Shown: in pieces, positions 31,195 through 40,224 of the stretch
How positions within the stretch are numbered: the first letter of the stretch is position 1
Layout: every line of letters starts with the position of its first letter
Origin: Pseudomonas oryzihabitans NBRC 102199
Lineage (GTDB): Bacteria > Pseudomonadota > Gammaproteobacteria > Pseudomonadales > Pseudomonadaceae
Assembly: GCF_000730625.1 (NCBI RefSeq)
Contig: NZ_BBIT01000001.1
Coordinates: forward strand, 186,001-250,000
DNA length: 64,000 nucleotides
Direction: 5' to 3'
Program-made: the position numbers and the translations under genes
The notes under the pieces: generated by a model
What the model saw: the letters and a program-made list of their open reading frames with translations, nothing else
Databases searched by the model: none
What the model was told of the DNA's origin: nothing

Positions 31195-32661
31195 TCATTT
31201 CGGCGTCGGCGCGAGGCTTCCATGCAGCTCCTTGTACCGCTGCATGATGTCGATCACCAACGAATTCACCGCCAGGATGTGCATGGCTCGGGTCACGGAG
31301 ACGTAGAGCAGGTTCAGCTCATCGTCGCGGCTGGCTCGGTCGATCTCCGGTGCCAACGGATCCGCGCTGAAGTCGTCATAGAGCCCTACGAAGTCCCATT
31401 CCAGGCCCTTGGCCTTATGCGCTGTAGTCAGGGTGACGGTGGCATCCAGCTCGCTGGCCACCGCGCAGCGCCGCAGCTGTTCGATGCGCTTAGGCAGGTC
31501 GAAGTAGGCCTCGATGCTCCGCACCGAGCGCTGCATCTCTGGATCCTGAGTAGCCTTGGCGATCTCCTGGTACTGCTCGAAGTCCCGGTAGTCGCGCAAG
31601 AGCTTTTTCTGCTGCACCAGGTCATTGCGACCTCGGCTGAACTGGAACAGGTCCTCGAGCTCGCGCAGCGAATAGCTGTCGATCCCGCCAATCCAGTACA
31701 TGCGGTGGCCACCCTGTTTTTCCAGGCGAAGAGCGTTCTCGATCACCCCACTGACGGTGCGATGCAGCCAGGTGCGGTGGGCGAGGTCCTCAGGAAGCGA
31801 TCGCTTTACCAGGGTGCGCTGGCCGAGGCCCTGCAGCTTCACCGTCTCGCCCTTGAACGACAGGATGACGTTGGCCACGTGGGCCACCGCCGGGCCGAAG
31901 CGGAAAGACTGGGTCAGGTAGTGCTTCTCGGCGTCCGCCATCCAGGTCGCGCTGAGGGCATCCTGGGCACCACGAAAGCGGTAGAGCTGCTGGTGGCGAT
32001 CGCCGACCATGACCTGGATGGTGCGCTGCCGCTGCACCAGGTCGGCGATTACCGGGTTCACGTCCTGGCCCTCATCGAGCAGGATGGCGCCGAAGCGGTT
32101 GGACAGGTCCGGGCGACTCATCTGGTAGAGCTTGAGATAGCCGTCGTGGGTGATCTGCACGCCGGCGTCCTGCAGGTCGATCATGCGCTTCCAGACGCTG
32201 ATGGCCATGCCCACCACCTGGGTGATCCGTCGCTCCTGCAGCGGCGTCAGGCCGCGGCCTTCGTAGCGGGCGAAGTGGCGACCGTCTAGGGCCATGTCGG
32301 CGCTTGCCATGAAGGTGTTGAGAGTGTTGACCACGTCCCTGGCCAGCTCCCAGTCCTGGGTGTCCAGCACCCGGGCAACCTCGGTGATGCGCAGATTGCC
32401 GGCCTGCTTGTGCTGGTACTGGGTGCCATAGACGGCATAGGCGAGGCCGTGGGCGGTCTTGCAGGTTACGTTGCGCGGAAAGCGATTCTTCGCCGCCATC
32501 TCCACCGACTTGTTGTAGCAGAGGTAGAGCATCTTCACGTCCGCATGGGCGCTGGCGTAGCCCACCAGGGTAGTGGTCTTGCCGGTGCCGGCAAAGGCCT
32601 GGATCAGCAGCTTGCGCGCGTTTGACGCGATGGCGGGGGCTTGCTCAGAGGTCCACTGCAT
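31195..32661 (-). CDS. UvrD/Rep-like superfamily 1 helicase
   Basis: A 488-residue ATP-dependent DNA helicase. Walker A is AFAGTGKTTT (23-31), motif II is LLDEGQD, motif III GDRHQQLYRFRGA, and motifs V-VI are TTAHKAKGLEWDFV and LLYVSVTRA. It is shorter than UvrD (720), as is normal for the ICE-borne versions. GGAGA precedes the ATG at 32661; upstream in-frame codons lack support. It lies beside the TIGR03747 gene and probably serves DNA processing in transfer or ICE maintenance. AFAGTGKT with the same DEGQ motif also occurs in viral and plasmid helicases, so repair is an alternative. Confidence 0.88.
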   Translation of the reverse strand: MQWTSEQAPAIASNARKLLIQAFAGTGKTTTLVGYASAHADVKMLYLCYNKSVEMAAKNRFPRNVTCKTAHGLAYAVYGTQYQHKQAGNLRITEVARVLDTQDWELARDVVNTLNTFMASADMALDGRHFARYEGRGLTPLQERRITQVVGMAISVWKRMIDLQDAGVQITHDGYLKLYQMSRPDLSNRFGAILLDEGQDVNPVIADLVQRQRTIQVMVGDRHQQLYRFRGAQDALSATWMADAEKHYLTQSFRFGPAVAHVANVILSFKGETVKLQGLGQRTLVKRSLPEDLAHRTWLHRTVSGVIENALRLEKQGGHRMYWIGGIDSYSLRELEDLFQFSRGRNDLVQQKKLLRDYRDFEQYQEIAKATQDPEMQRSVRSIEAYFDLPKRIEQLRRCAVASELDATVTLTTAHKAKGLEWDFVGLYDDFSADPLAPEIDRASRDDELNLLYVSVTRAMHILAVNSLVIDIMQRYKELHGSLAPTPK

Positions 32662-32769
32662 GGGGTATCTCCAGATCGGCTGGGACAGGGGTTCAATACC
32701 ACCCCTGCATATTGATGGGCATGAAGGCGCTCCTTGTGGCCAGGTTGCGGCCACGGAGCACGCCGGTGG

Positions 32770-33516
32770 CTACAGGTATTTCTTGAACGAAGCGGTAGTG
32801 AGGTTCACCGACAAGGCCAGCAGCGCTGCACACGGCAGCAGCACCAGGAGCGGGCTCACGCTGAACGGCAAGGCGAGGTAGAGCGACCAGGGCAGCAGGG
32901 CCAGCGGCAACATGGTGCTGCGGGCCTTGTGGTAGAAGTAGCTCGACTCCCGGCCGGCGCTGAACTTGCGGATGTCGCGTCGCACCAGGCCATCAATGAA
33001 GCCGACCAAGGCGGCCATGGCGAAGAGCGGTACCGCCAGGATAAGGATCACCAGGCGCACGCAGAACACCAGGATGGTGAAGAGGGCAGATAGGCCATAG
33101 GTCTGCACCGTCGTGACACTCTGCGCGGCCAGGTAGCGCACATCGAGCTCGCTCCGCGGGCCGGCAGCCGCCAGTTGCTGCATCCCGGTCAGCCACTGAA
33201 CCAGTCCTGTTTTCACAAAGAGCCAGTCGTAGAGCAGCCCTACCAGCCAGGTCGCCGTGTGCCCGGGCTCCTGAACCACGACGCTGGAGAGAAATCCCTG
33301 GGACAGCCAGCCCAGCTCGTGATCAAGCATGCCTTTCGCGTGGTGCCAGCCAGCCTCCGGCCAGAAGAAGTAGAGGCAAAGCCAATCAACCAGGATGGCA
33401 CCGCCCAGGGACAGGAACATCACGCCGATGAAGTGAAAGGGGAAGCTGAGCACCGACCCGATAAAGGTCTGCTCCTTGACCTGCTGTTGCTGAGCGCGCT
33501 GGGCGACGTCGGCCAT
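32770..33516 (-). CDS. Integrating conjugative element membrane protein, TIGR03747/DUF4400 (PFL_4697) family
   Basis: A 248-residue inner-membrane protein with four hydrophobic segments (about 23-50, 85-98, 140-170 and 210-235), matching DUF4400 of this ICE class. ATG 33516 overlaps the upstream stop. It sits next to TraD in the operon; DUF4400 proteins are thought to help the coupling protein, but this is not established. Confidence 0.85.
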   Translation of the reverse strand: MADVAQRAQQQQVKEQTFIGSVLSFPFHFIGVMFLSLGGAILVDWLCLYFFWPEAGWHHAKGMLDHELGWLSQGFLSSVVVQEPGHTATWLVGLLYDWLFVKTGLVQWLTGMQQLAAAGPRSELDVRYLAAQSVTTVQTYGLSALFTILVFCVRLVILILAVPLFAMAALVGFIDGLVRRDIRKFSAGRESSYFYHKARSTMLPLALLPWSLYLALPFSVSPLLVLLPCAALLALSVNLTTASFKKYL

Positions 33517-33998
33517 TATCGGCGTCCTCGAGGAGCGGCGCTGGCGCGCCGGGCGATGGAGAAGAGCGCCTGGCGCTCGGCGGCAAGATCCGACTGATGC
33601 TGGAAGGCTTCCCACTCAGTGCCACCGGCTCGCCCTGCCGGCGGCCAGAGGTTGCCGCGGGGCCGCACGACCTCGGCCACCTGGCGGCCGGTGGCCACCA
33701 GCAAGCCCCAACCCGATGGGAGATCAGCCGCCTGCAGCAGCCCCTCGGGACAGAGGTAGAAGCGGTAGAGCCCTAGCCCGCCGGCGGCCCGCTCGGGCTT
33801 GTTGCGATCGGCCAGGAAGTCCGCACGGCTGGTCTTTACCTCGATCAACGTTGAGCAGTTGCTACGAAAGCCCAGCACATCGGGCTGCTCGCGTGATCCG
33901 AAGCACCGCAGCTCGGTGGCGACGAGGGGAAAGCCCTGCCGGCGCAACCAGGCGGCGCCCAAGGCGATGAGGCGGGCATGATCGAGATCGCTGGTCAT
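33516..33998 (-). CDS. PD-(D/E)XK nuclease-like ICE protein
   Basis: A 160-residue protein with a short nuclease-like core: QPDVLGFRSN then TLIEVKTSRADFL, giving Asp40, Glu53 and Lys55 in the classic D-(x)n-ExK arrangement, preceded by a helix with a candidate glutamate (Glu29). It thus looks like a small PD-(D/E)XK or MmcB-like protein. Its function in the ICE is unknown. Overlaps with traD (ATGA) and the DUF4400 gene show it belongs to the operon. Confidence 0.65.
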   Translation of the reverse strand: MTSDLDHARLIALGAAWLRRQGFPLVATELRCFGSREQPDVLGFRSNCSTLIEVKTSRADFLADRNKPERAAGGLGLYRFYLCPEGLLQAADLPSGWGLLVATGRQVAEVVRPRGNLWPPAGRAGGTEWEAFQHQSDLAAERQALFSIARRASAAPRGRR

Positions 33999-36160
33999 GC
34001 CGCGTCTCCTTCGTCAGCGGCGCCTTGGGCCATCTGACGGAAGTCGTCCTGCAGGTCCAGGGGCAGGTCGTCTGCGACCCGGCGCTGGCCTGGAGCCTCC
34101 CACCACTCACTGCCGGTGGCCTGGCCCACCTGGTAGGCCGTGCGCATCTTCTCCGCGAGCTCCTGCAGGTCCTTGGGCATCGCTTCATCCGGATCCACCG
34201 CCGGCAGCGGCATCCGCACCTTCCACAGGTTGCCGCCCTCGATCAGCGCGTAGCACTGGCCCTTGGGTAGGCCCACGACATGGGCGGGCTCCAGCATGGG
34301 CACGCTGGTGGCGCTCAACTGGTCATGGGTGTTGGAGGTGAAGGCGGTCTTGCCGTTGACGGCGTCGCTCGCGCTGCTTGCTGGCGTAGCGGTGAAGACC
34401 TGCACCTTGGGCAACTGGTTGGTCAGCAGCTCAGCCGTCGCCGTCTCGCGGACCCGCAGCATGAAGAGGTTGTTGAAGTTGCCGATGATCTGCCCGGCCT
34501 TGGCGCGGTTGCCGATCTTGGCCTCGATGTCGGACAGGGTCTGAGTGTAGGCCGTCACCTGCAGACCGGCGCCGCCACCCTTGTTGATCATGGGGATGAA
34601 CTCATCGCCGATCAGCTCGTTGAACTCGTCGGCGTGCAGGTTGATGGCCACCTTGCCGCTGGCCTCCCCGGGCAAGCCATCATCGATGCCGTACTTGTAG
34701 ATGTGGCCGGCAACCGAGACCAGGTCTGAGAACATGGAGTTGCCAACCGCCGCGGCGACCTCGGTGTCGGAGAGGGCGTCCAGGCCGACGTAGACCACGG
34801 CGCGTTTGCGCACCACCTGCATCCAGTCGAAGATCGGTCGGGGATCGTTGACGTCGTGGTAGTCCGGAGCGATCAGCTCCGCCATGCGGCCGGTGGTGAG
34901 TTTTTCTAGCAGCGGCAGCAGCGAGGCGACGATCTTGTCGAAGTAGGTCTTGTCGTAGCGCACGGCGCTACGCAGGCCGTCCATAACCGGATCCAGCACT
35001 CGCGTCTGGTTCAGGTACTGGTCGATGGCGATGACCCGCAGGGGGCGGCCCTTCATGTTGAAGGGGACGTTCTTATCGTTGAGCTTGCTCTCGATGAAGA
35101 TGATCTTTTCCCAGGCCTTGGGATCATGCTCGTCGAAGTATTTCTGGGCGTATTCCAGGAACAGCCCCTCGATGTTGATCACGTGCTGCTGGATCTGCAG
35201 GTAGTCCGGCCGCCGACCGAGGGCGACCAGGGCCCGGGCGATGATGTTGACGAAGCGCCAGGCGAATTCCTTGAACGCTGCCGAATTGCCCTCGCTGGAC
35301 AGCTGGCCCGCGACGCGAGTGGCCACCTCCGAGATCCGGCCAAAGCGGCCCACAGCGTTGTAGCGCGCAGAGTGGTCCGGCCAGCCCAGGTGGAAGACGT
35401 AGAACTCGTTGGCCCGGCCGGCGCGCTCGCACTCGACGTACATGCGCTTAAGGAGGTCAGCATCGCCCTTAGGATCGAAGACGATCACCACCTCATGCTG
35501 GCCGCGCCGCTTGCGGCGGATGTCCTGGGTGATGAAGAGCTCGGCCAGGCGCGTCTTGCCCACACGAGTGGTGCCCATGACGATGGAGTGACCCACCCGC
35601 TCGCCCAACGGCAGGGTAACGTCGTGCTCCTCAGGTTCAATGCCGTGCAGCCGCGGGAGGCCGCCCACCGGAGGCAGGGGGCGGAACGGGTTCGCCGCGT
35701 TGTCCCAGGCGGTGGCCTTGGCCAGTAGGGTGAGTGGGAAAGGCGCGAATTCCAGGCGCGCCTCGAGTCGCCGCGCCTTGTTGGTCCATTCCGACGGCTC
35801 GACATAGGGCGCGTACTGCGGCAGGTAGGTGTCGACCAGGCGCTGGGTGTGCTTCTGCTCCCACCGAAAGCCCTTGCCCACGAACAGCCGCTCATTGCTG
35901 ACCGGGATCTCCTTGCTGGTCATGCTGTAAAACGACAGGCGTCGGATGTTGCGTCGGTAGCGCAACACGCGCAGCGCCTGGCGCAAGCGGTAGATCCCGA
36001 AGCCAAGAAAGGCCACGGCCGTGACCAGGCCGAACAGCGGGGTCAGGGCGACAGCCCAAGGTGCGAACACGCACAGGAAGGCCATCGCCAGGCACACCTG
36101 CACCGTGTAGAGCTCCACAGCAGGCCGCAGCAGCGTGTCCAGTGCATGGTTGCGGGCCAT
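33995..36160 (-). CDS. traD: TraD coupling protein (TIGR03743, SXT/TOL subfamily)
   Basis: The type IV coupling ATPase that links the relaxase-DNA complex to the secretion channel, 721 residues. Two membrane segments lie at about 22-57. Walker A is MGTTRVGKTRLAE (195-207), with the Walker B region VAINLHADEFNELIGDEFIP and a further motif GGGAGLQVTAYTQTLSD. This sequence corresponds to the SXT/TOL TraD type. Length and motifs are intact. It is cotranscribed with the genes on either side. Confidence 0.95.
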   Translation of the reverse strand: MARNHALDTLLRPAVELYTVQVCLAMAFLCVFAPWAVALTPLFGLVTAVAFLGFGIYRLRQALRVLRYRRNIRRLSFYSMTSKEIPVSNERLFVGKGFRWEQKHTQRLVDTYLPQYAPYVEPSEWTNKARRLEARLEFAPFPLTLLAKATAWDNAANPFRPLPPVGGLPRLHGIEPEEHDVTLPLGERVGHSIVMGTTRVGKTRLAELFITQDIRRKRRGQHEVVIVFDPKGDADLLKRMYVECERAGRANEFYVFHLGWPDHSARYNAVGRFGRISEVATRVAGQLSSEGNSAAFKEFAWRFVNIIARALVALGRRPDYLQIQQHVINIEGLFLEYAQKYFDEHDPKAWEKIIFIESKLNDKNVPFNMKGRPLRVIAIDQYLNQTRVLDPVMDGLRSAVRYDKTYFDKIVASLLPLLEKLTTGRMAELIAPDYHDVNDPRPIFDWMQVVRKRAVVYVGLDALSDTEVAAAVGNSMFSDLVSVAGHIYKYGIDDGLPGEASGKVAINLHADEFNELIGDEFIPMINKGGGAGLQVTAYTQTLSDIEAKIGNRAKAGQIIGNFNNLFMLRVRETATAELLTNQLPKVQVFTATPASSASDAVNGKTAFTSNTHDQLSATSVPMLEPAHVVGLPKGQCYALIEGGNLWKVRMPLPAVDPDEAMPKDLQELAEKMRTAYQVGQATGSEWWEAPGQRRVADDLPLDLQDDFRQMAQGAADEGDAA

Positions 36161-36162
36161 GG

Positions 36163-36420
36163 TCAGTGCTCCAGCTCGTCAGCGCCTGGCAGCGGCAGGG
36201 CCGCGGCGTGCTCTTTGCGGATAGCCTCGGCTTCGTCACGCGGCAGCGCTGCTTCGAAGCGCTCACAGAGGGTCAGCTCATCATCCAGCGAGCGTCCCGT
36301 GATCTCCCCGCCATGGAGGTCGATCAAGACGCCGAGGTCGCCTGCGAGCGCTTCACGAGCAGCGGCTCCGGCGGGCATGCGGATCACCAGCGTTACATAC
36401 GGGGATGCGGGGCTAGGCAT
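36163..36420 (-). CDS. Small ICE hypothetical protein upstream of traD
   Basis: An 85-residue soluble protein rich in acidic residues (DLGVLIDLHGGEITGRSLDDELTLCERFEAAL). I recognise no domain. It lies between the PFL_4695-family gene and traD with only 2-9 bp gaps, so it is almost certainly part of the operon. Confidence 0.65.
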   Translation of the reverse strand: MPSPASPYVTLVIRMPAGAAAREALAGDLGVLIDLHGGEITGRSLDDELTLCERFEAALPRDEAEAIRKEHAAALPLPGADELEH

Positions 36421-36429
36421 GGGAGACTC

Positions 36430-36924
36430 CTATTGCTCCAGAGCGGTGGGGGTGATGAGCACGGGGTAGTGGTCGAGCCCGAGGCGGGCAGCCAGGTCAT
36501 CGCCGACTACAGGGCTAATGGCCAGCCCGGGGGCCCAGCTGCGGATTGCAGCCAGGCGCTGGGCGCTGGCGACATTGACCGCCAGGCCAGCGGCGCCGAG
36601 GCGCTGCAGAGTCTCGCCACGGCTGGCTAGCCACTGGCGAGACAGGTCGTCATCACCGATTAGGAAAAAGGGCTGCAGACCCGGTGCGTTCAGTGCGCGC
36701 CCCTGGACGGTGCCGGGGGTGAGCTGTTGCGATCGCACGGGGAAGCCCAAGGCCTGGGCAGGCTGTGGCAGCGGCGCTTGGCGCTGTCCCTGCGCAGGCT
36801 CCGGGTTCAGGCTCTGGTAGTAGGGCAGGGCGGAGACGCCGCCGAGGTCTTCGACCACGGTGAGGTTGGCTGCCTGGGCGGCCAGTGGCAGGGTCAGGGC
36901 GATGAGCGAGAGGATCTGCTTCAT
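36430..36924 (-). CDS. Integrating conjugative element protein, PFL_4695 (TIGR03765) family
   Basis: A 164-residue exported protein (signal ending AQA) with a C-terminal stretch WAPGLAISPVVGDDLAARLGLDHYPVLITP that matches TIGR03765. The ending resembles a thioredoxin-like cis-proline loop, as in TrbC-type conjugation proteins. It overlaps the transglycosylase gene upstream by 4 nt. Confidence 0.85.
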   Translation of the reverse strand: MKQILSLIALTLPLAAQAANLTVVEDLGGVSALPYYQSLNPEPAQGQRQAPLPQPAQALGFPVRSQQLTPGTVQGRALNAPGLQPFFLIGDDDLSRQWLASRGETLQRLGAAGLAVNVASAQRLAAIRSWAPGLAISPVVGDDLAARLGLDHYPVLITPTALEQ

Positions 36925-37487
36925 GGATTCGAGGCCAGGAGGTTCAGGCCGGTGACCCGGCTCAGGTGTTTGGCGAAGAGCTCGCGGTACTTGGCGGCAG
37001 GTGCGCCGCCGGCAGGGCGGTGGTAGCGGCCTGCGACGTTGATCCAGTCGCCGCCCTGTGCACGCAGCTCAGCGAGCATCCGGGCCGCGACTTCCAGGTT
37101 TTTGTAGGGGTTGAGCGCCTCGCAGGGCGAGACGCCGCGGCCGAAGCGATGCCCGTTCCAGCCCATGTTGACCTGAGCGATGCCAACGTCGACCCGCTTG
37201 GCGCCGGCGGTGTTGAGCGCGACCAGCAGCGCGGTACAGGCATCGGCTCGGGTGGCGAAGCGATAGCCGGCGCCGGCAACGTTTAGCGTCCAGGGCCAGG
37301 GCACCAGCTGCGTCCCTTGGCCACGTAGGCGGGTACCACTTTCCTGCAGGGCAACCGAGTACAGGACTTCGGAAGGGATACCGGCTTGGTAGGCAGCCAG
37401 CTGATAGGCCGGCGGCGGGGTCTCGGCCGCCATTGCGCCGAGCGCGATCGACTGCAGGAGCACAACGGCGCCCAGCGCCCTGATCAT
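36921..37487 (-). CDS. Conjugation lytic transglycosylase (SLT domain)
   Basis: A 188-residue exported enzyme that opens peptidoglycan for the transfer channel. It shows the signal (to MAA), the catalytic glutamate in VALQESG and downstream VDVGIAQVNMGWNGHRFG and ALNPYKNLEVAARML motifs of the SLT fold. I start at the ATG at 37487, which overlaps the upstream stop (ATGA); an ATG 12 nt earlier is also in frame. Confidence 0.88.
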   Translation of the reverse strand: MIRALGAVVLLQSIALGAMAAETPPPAYQLAAYQAGIPSEVLYSVALQESGTRLRGQGTQLVPWPWTLNVAGAGYRFATRADACTALLVALNTAGAKRVDVGIAQVNMGWNGHRFGRGVSPCEALNPYKNLEVAARMLAELRAQGGDWINVAGRYHRPAGGAPAAKYRELFAKHLSRVTGLNLLASNP

Positions 37488-38236
37488 TGCCTGAGCCATT
37501 GTCCGTTCACCTCGCGCACGGCCGCGGGCAGCTCTCCGCCCAGGCCGAGCTGAACCCAGCGGCCAGCATCATGGTTCAGGGTGATCTGTCGGGTACGCAC
37601 CTTGGCCGGATCAATGCCGGCGAGCACCGCCCAGCGGCGGATCTTGGCATCGTCGTTCTGGCTACCGATCAGATAGAGATCGAAGGCCTGGCCAGCGCTC
37701 TGCAGGGCCTGGACCCGCTCAGTACAGGCCGCGCAGCTGTCCGTCACGAACACGGCGAGCCGCCCGTTACCGCGTACTGCGGGGCTGGCCTGCGGCGCGG
37801 CCTGGCCGCCGGCCTGTACTGGCTGCAGGTTCGGGTAGAGGCGATTCCAGGCGTCGCGGTAGGCCTGGTCGTAGGCTAGCTCCTTCTGTACCCGCTGCGC
37901 CTCGGCGCGGACCTGCAGCTCGGCATAGCGACGCCGCTCGGCATCGGACTGAGCTTCGATGCCCAGGGCGGTGAGTGGATCCAGCCCGGGCGAGTAGACG
38001 CCGCGACTGCCTTGCATCAGGGTCCGGTAGCGCTGAAATTCCTGGCTACTCAGACCCCATTCCTGGGCGACGGCACTGTCGTTACGCTGGATTGCACTCT
38101 GACGCTCAGCGCTATCTGATTCGCCCGAGAGGACGTGGGGGGCGACGAGGTCAGCGGTGAGTGCGGGCGCGGAAGGCGAGAGCAGAACGAGAGCGATCGC
38201 AAGGCTCGCCGCAAGGAAAGGGGGCTGTGGACGCAT
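37484..38236 (-). CDS. Integrating conjugative element protein, PFL_4693 (TIGR03759) family
   Basis: A 250-residue periplasmic protein: signal peptide, a helical region starting with EWGLSSQEFQRYRTLMQGSRG (conserved in TIGR03759), then a thioredoxin-like domain with CAAC (VFVTDSCAACTERV). The C-terminal part DPAKVRTRQITLNHDAG also fits the family. The CxxC suggests thiol exchange, perhaps on cysteine-rich transfer proteins. It is the second gene after the conserved promoter element copy 2. Confidence 0.85.
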   Translation of the reverse strand: MRPQPPFLAASLAIALVLLSPSAPALTADLVAPHVLSGESDSAERQSAIQRNDSAVAQEWGLSSQEFQRYRTLMQGSRGVYSPGLDPLTALGIEAQSDAERRRYAELQVRAEAQRVQKELAYDQAYRDAWNRLYPNLQPVQAGGQAAPQASPAVRGNGRLAVFVTDSCAACTERVQALQSAGQAFDLYLIGSQNDDAKIRRWAVLAGIDPAKVRTRQITLNHDAGRWVQLGLGGELPAAVREVNGQWLRQ

Positions 38237-38248
38237 GGGTTGCCTCTA

Positions 38249-38953
38249 CTACTTGACGGAAAGGGTACGGGTCGCGCCGTCGACGCTGAACTGCGCCTGG
38301 CGGTCGTCGAGGTTGGCCAGCCGCCAGCGGGTACCGCCGACGTTGTCGCCTGGGCGCACCAGGTAGAGCTCGCTGAGCTGGGTGCTACCGGGAGGGGCGA
38401 CTGAGAGAAAGCGCTCGCCGCCGCGGTACTCGATGCCCACGACGGTAAAGGGAGGAGGGGTTTCGACCGGCTTGGGCGGCTCGGGCTTGCGCGTGGTTGC
38501 CGGAGCGCTGCGCTGCTTGGGAACGATCAGCGGGGGCGGTGCCTTGGCTGGCTCCACTGCTTTTCTGCGCAGGTCGCCAAGGTCGTTCTGTAGGCCTTCG
38601 ATCTTCGCCTCGAGCACCACCAGATCGCCGGACTGGGCCATGCCCTGCAGCGCGGTCTGATTGGCACGCTGGATCTCCACCAGCATGGCCTGGGCGGTGT
38701 CGATTCGCTGGGAAAGCGCTTGCTGACTGGCCCGGAAATCGGCGTCTTGCACAGGCTTGCCGCCGGCGAAGCCATCCATCTGGTCCTGCATCTTGTCCAG
38801 ACGCTGGGTGATGGCCTGGACCGTGTTCTGGTCAGCTGTCGCGTTCAGGTCACGATTGACGTGAGACAGCTCTACGTAGAGATATAGACACGCACCCGAC
38901 AAGGCTGCAAAGCCAGTGGCGACGAGCGTTTGTGATAGGGAAGGGCGCTTCAT
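38249..38953 (-). CDS. Membrane-anchored coiled-coil ICE protein
   Basis: A 234-residue protein with an N-terminal anchor (about 9-28), a coiled-coil (about 35-135), a proline-rich linker (PPPLIVPKQRS...PKPVETPPP) and a small C-terminal beta domain (FTVVGIEYRGGERFLSV). The last resembles PilP/secretin-partner domains. I do not know a named family for it. It is the first gene of the operon leading to traD and lies 58 bp from the conserved 30-bp element. Confidence 0.65.
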   Translation of the reverse strand: MKRPSLSQTLVATGFAALSGACLYLYVELSHVNRDLNATADQNTVQAITQRLDKMQDQMDGFAGGKPVQDADFRASQQALSQRIDTAQAMLVEIQRANQTALQGMAQSGDLVVLEAKIEGLQNDLGDLRRKAVEPAKAPPPLIVPKQRSAPATTRKPEPPKPVETPPPFTVVGIEYRGGERFLSVAPPGSTQLSELYLVRPGDNVGGTRWRLANLDDRQAQFSVDGATRTLSVK

Positions 38954-39011
38954 AGGGGACCTCGCACAGGATGCCGTGCAAGGTCGCAGAAGCGCAGAAG
39001 GGGGTCAGCAG

Positions 39012-39041
39012 TAAACCTTATCCAGGTCTCAGGAGGTTAGG
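39012..39041 (-). promoter_or_regulatory. Conserved 30-bp element upstream of transfer operon, copy 2
   Basis: 27 of 30 bases match 29839-29868; its core TATCCAGGTCTCA is identical. It lies 58 bp upstream of the operon leading to traD. The same distance and orientation in both places support a regulatory function. Confidence 0.65.
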
Positions 39042-39133
39042 TTTCGGGGTTCAAGTGCCCAGAGGTCGGACTTTGGTCGGGTGCTGAGAGCGAGCGGGTT
39101 ATGATGCGCGCTTAGGCTGAGAGGACTACCAAG

Positions 39134-39400
39134 GTGCTAGTGATTCGGCTGGAAAAAGGTGGCGTGATCAATCTGGAGCGTCAGGTGAGCACCTCAAATG
39201 GGTACGGCATCTGGGAATACCATCGGAGCCAGAGCTCGACGATGTATAGGCCCGACTTTACCGTTTATCGTCACGTTGCGATAAAGCCAGCCGATCCACA
39301 GGCTGGGCAGCAGGTGAGCGTGGCGATCTGCCTACCTGGTACGCCTGAGAATGAATGGAAGCCCTTCCGGGTAGGGATCGCTAGCTTCGACGGAATCTGA
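39134..39400 (+). CDS. Hypothetical protein, 88 residues
   Basis: A short protein beginning at GTG (VLVIRLEKGGVINLERQV) with mixed beta-like composition, no signal and no recognised domain. It lies in the accessory zone between the transfer genes and umuDC. Coding is plausible from composition, but there is no strong ribosome site. Confidence 0.4.
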   Translation: MLVIRLEKGGVINLERQVSTSNGYGIWEYHRSQSSTMYRPDFTVYRHVAIKPADPQAGQQVSVAICLPGTPENEWKPFRVGIASFDGI

Positions 39401-39455
39401 TTCGTCCCCCGTTGCTGTCGAGACGCCTTCACTTCTTTATGCGGGATGTAGAGCA

Positions 39456-39845
39456 ATGCGATTTAAAGACGAGCTTCGTGACATCGAGCCGATCACGGCC
39501 ACTGAGATGTACCGAATTGAAGGGCCTATCCCGAGCTATATATACGTGGAACGTGCGCTCGCAGAGCTAGCTGAGGCTGAAGCGAAAGCCAATGCCGGCT
39601 TCTTAGAAAAGCTTGGACGGGGCGTAGGCGCCATCAGATCACAGCCCAGCTGGGAAGGCTGGAAGGGATGGGGTGCAGCACGCCAGTTGAAGTGCGCAGC
39701 TCTGGCAGGAGCGGGCTGGCACTACGACGAGAGTCACCTGCCCTATGAGCAAGCCGCTCGCGCATATGAGAAGGTGCGCCAAGTTCTGCTTTCACCTCAG
39801 TGTAACTCTGCGCAAGAGCTGCTGGAGCTGCTTGATAGGACCTAG
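39456..39845 (+). CDS. Hypothetical helical protein, 129 residues
   Basis: A soluble, Ala/Glu-rich protein (YVERALAELAEAEAKANAGFLEKLG; PYEQAARAYEKVRQVLL) that is probably all-helical and TPR-like in feel. No domain or function is recognised. It is plus-strand, 55 bp after the 88-residue gene, in the accessory segment. Confidence 0.5.
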   Translation: MRFKDELRDIEPITATEMYRIEGPIPSYIYVERALAELAEAEAKANAGFLEKLGRGVGAIRSQPSWEGWKGWGAARQLKCAALAGAGWHYDESHLPYEQAARAYEKVRQVLLSPQCNSAQELLELLDRT

Positions 39846-39904
39846 CTGATCCGGGGTTGTAAGCGATCTGGACAGAAAAATCCTGTGCAGTGGGAACGAC
39901 CACG

Positions 39905-40117
39905 TTATTCATCTAGGTTTCGGGCGATATGGCGGACCAGATCCAAGGGATACTGAGCCTGAACGACGTTCAGCATCAGGTCGCGCTGCCGCTTAGGAAG
40001 CAGCTTTACACAGCGCCGTGCCGTGTCGCGGACGGCACTTTCAGTCCCGTGAATTCGTACCGTCAGCAGCAGAGCCAGCGTGCAGTAGGTCAGATCACGC
40101 TGAGTAGGCTTGGGCAT
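39905..40117 (-). CDS. Small hypothetical protein
   Basis: A 70-residue soluble protein (MPKPTQRDLTYCTLALLLTVRIHG...LPKRQRDLMLNVVQAQYPLDLVRHIARNLDE). It resembles small Pseudomonas accessory proteins I have seen without function. It is divergent from umuD and shares with it the region containing the LexA box, so it may also be damage-regulated. Confidence 0.55.
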   Translation of the reverse strand: MPKPTQRDLTYCTLALLLTVRIHGTESAVRDTARRCVKLLPKRQRDLMLNVVQAQYPLDLVRHIARNLDE

Positions 40118-40182
40118 GTATAAATCTCCAGTCGTCGGCGACGAGTGACGTCAGATGGACAGCATAGCGATTCCTTTGCTAA

Positions 40183-40198
40183 CTGTATAAATACACAG
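40183..40198 (+). promoter_or_regulatory. LexA (SOS) box upstream of umuDC
   Basis: CTGTATAAATACACAG matches the gammaproteobacterial LexA consensus CTGT-N8-ACAG exactly. It lies 27 bp before the umuD start codon, in a position to repress it and possibly the divergent small gene. Confidence 0.9.
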
Positions 40199-40224
40199 TC
40201 TGACGAAAGGAGGCTCGCTTTGCC

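Noticed and set aside
31222-32289. 355-codon open frame opposite the helicase gene
   Set aside because: Antisense shadow; the minus-strand frame has a full set of helicase motifs.
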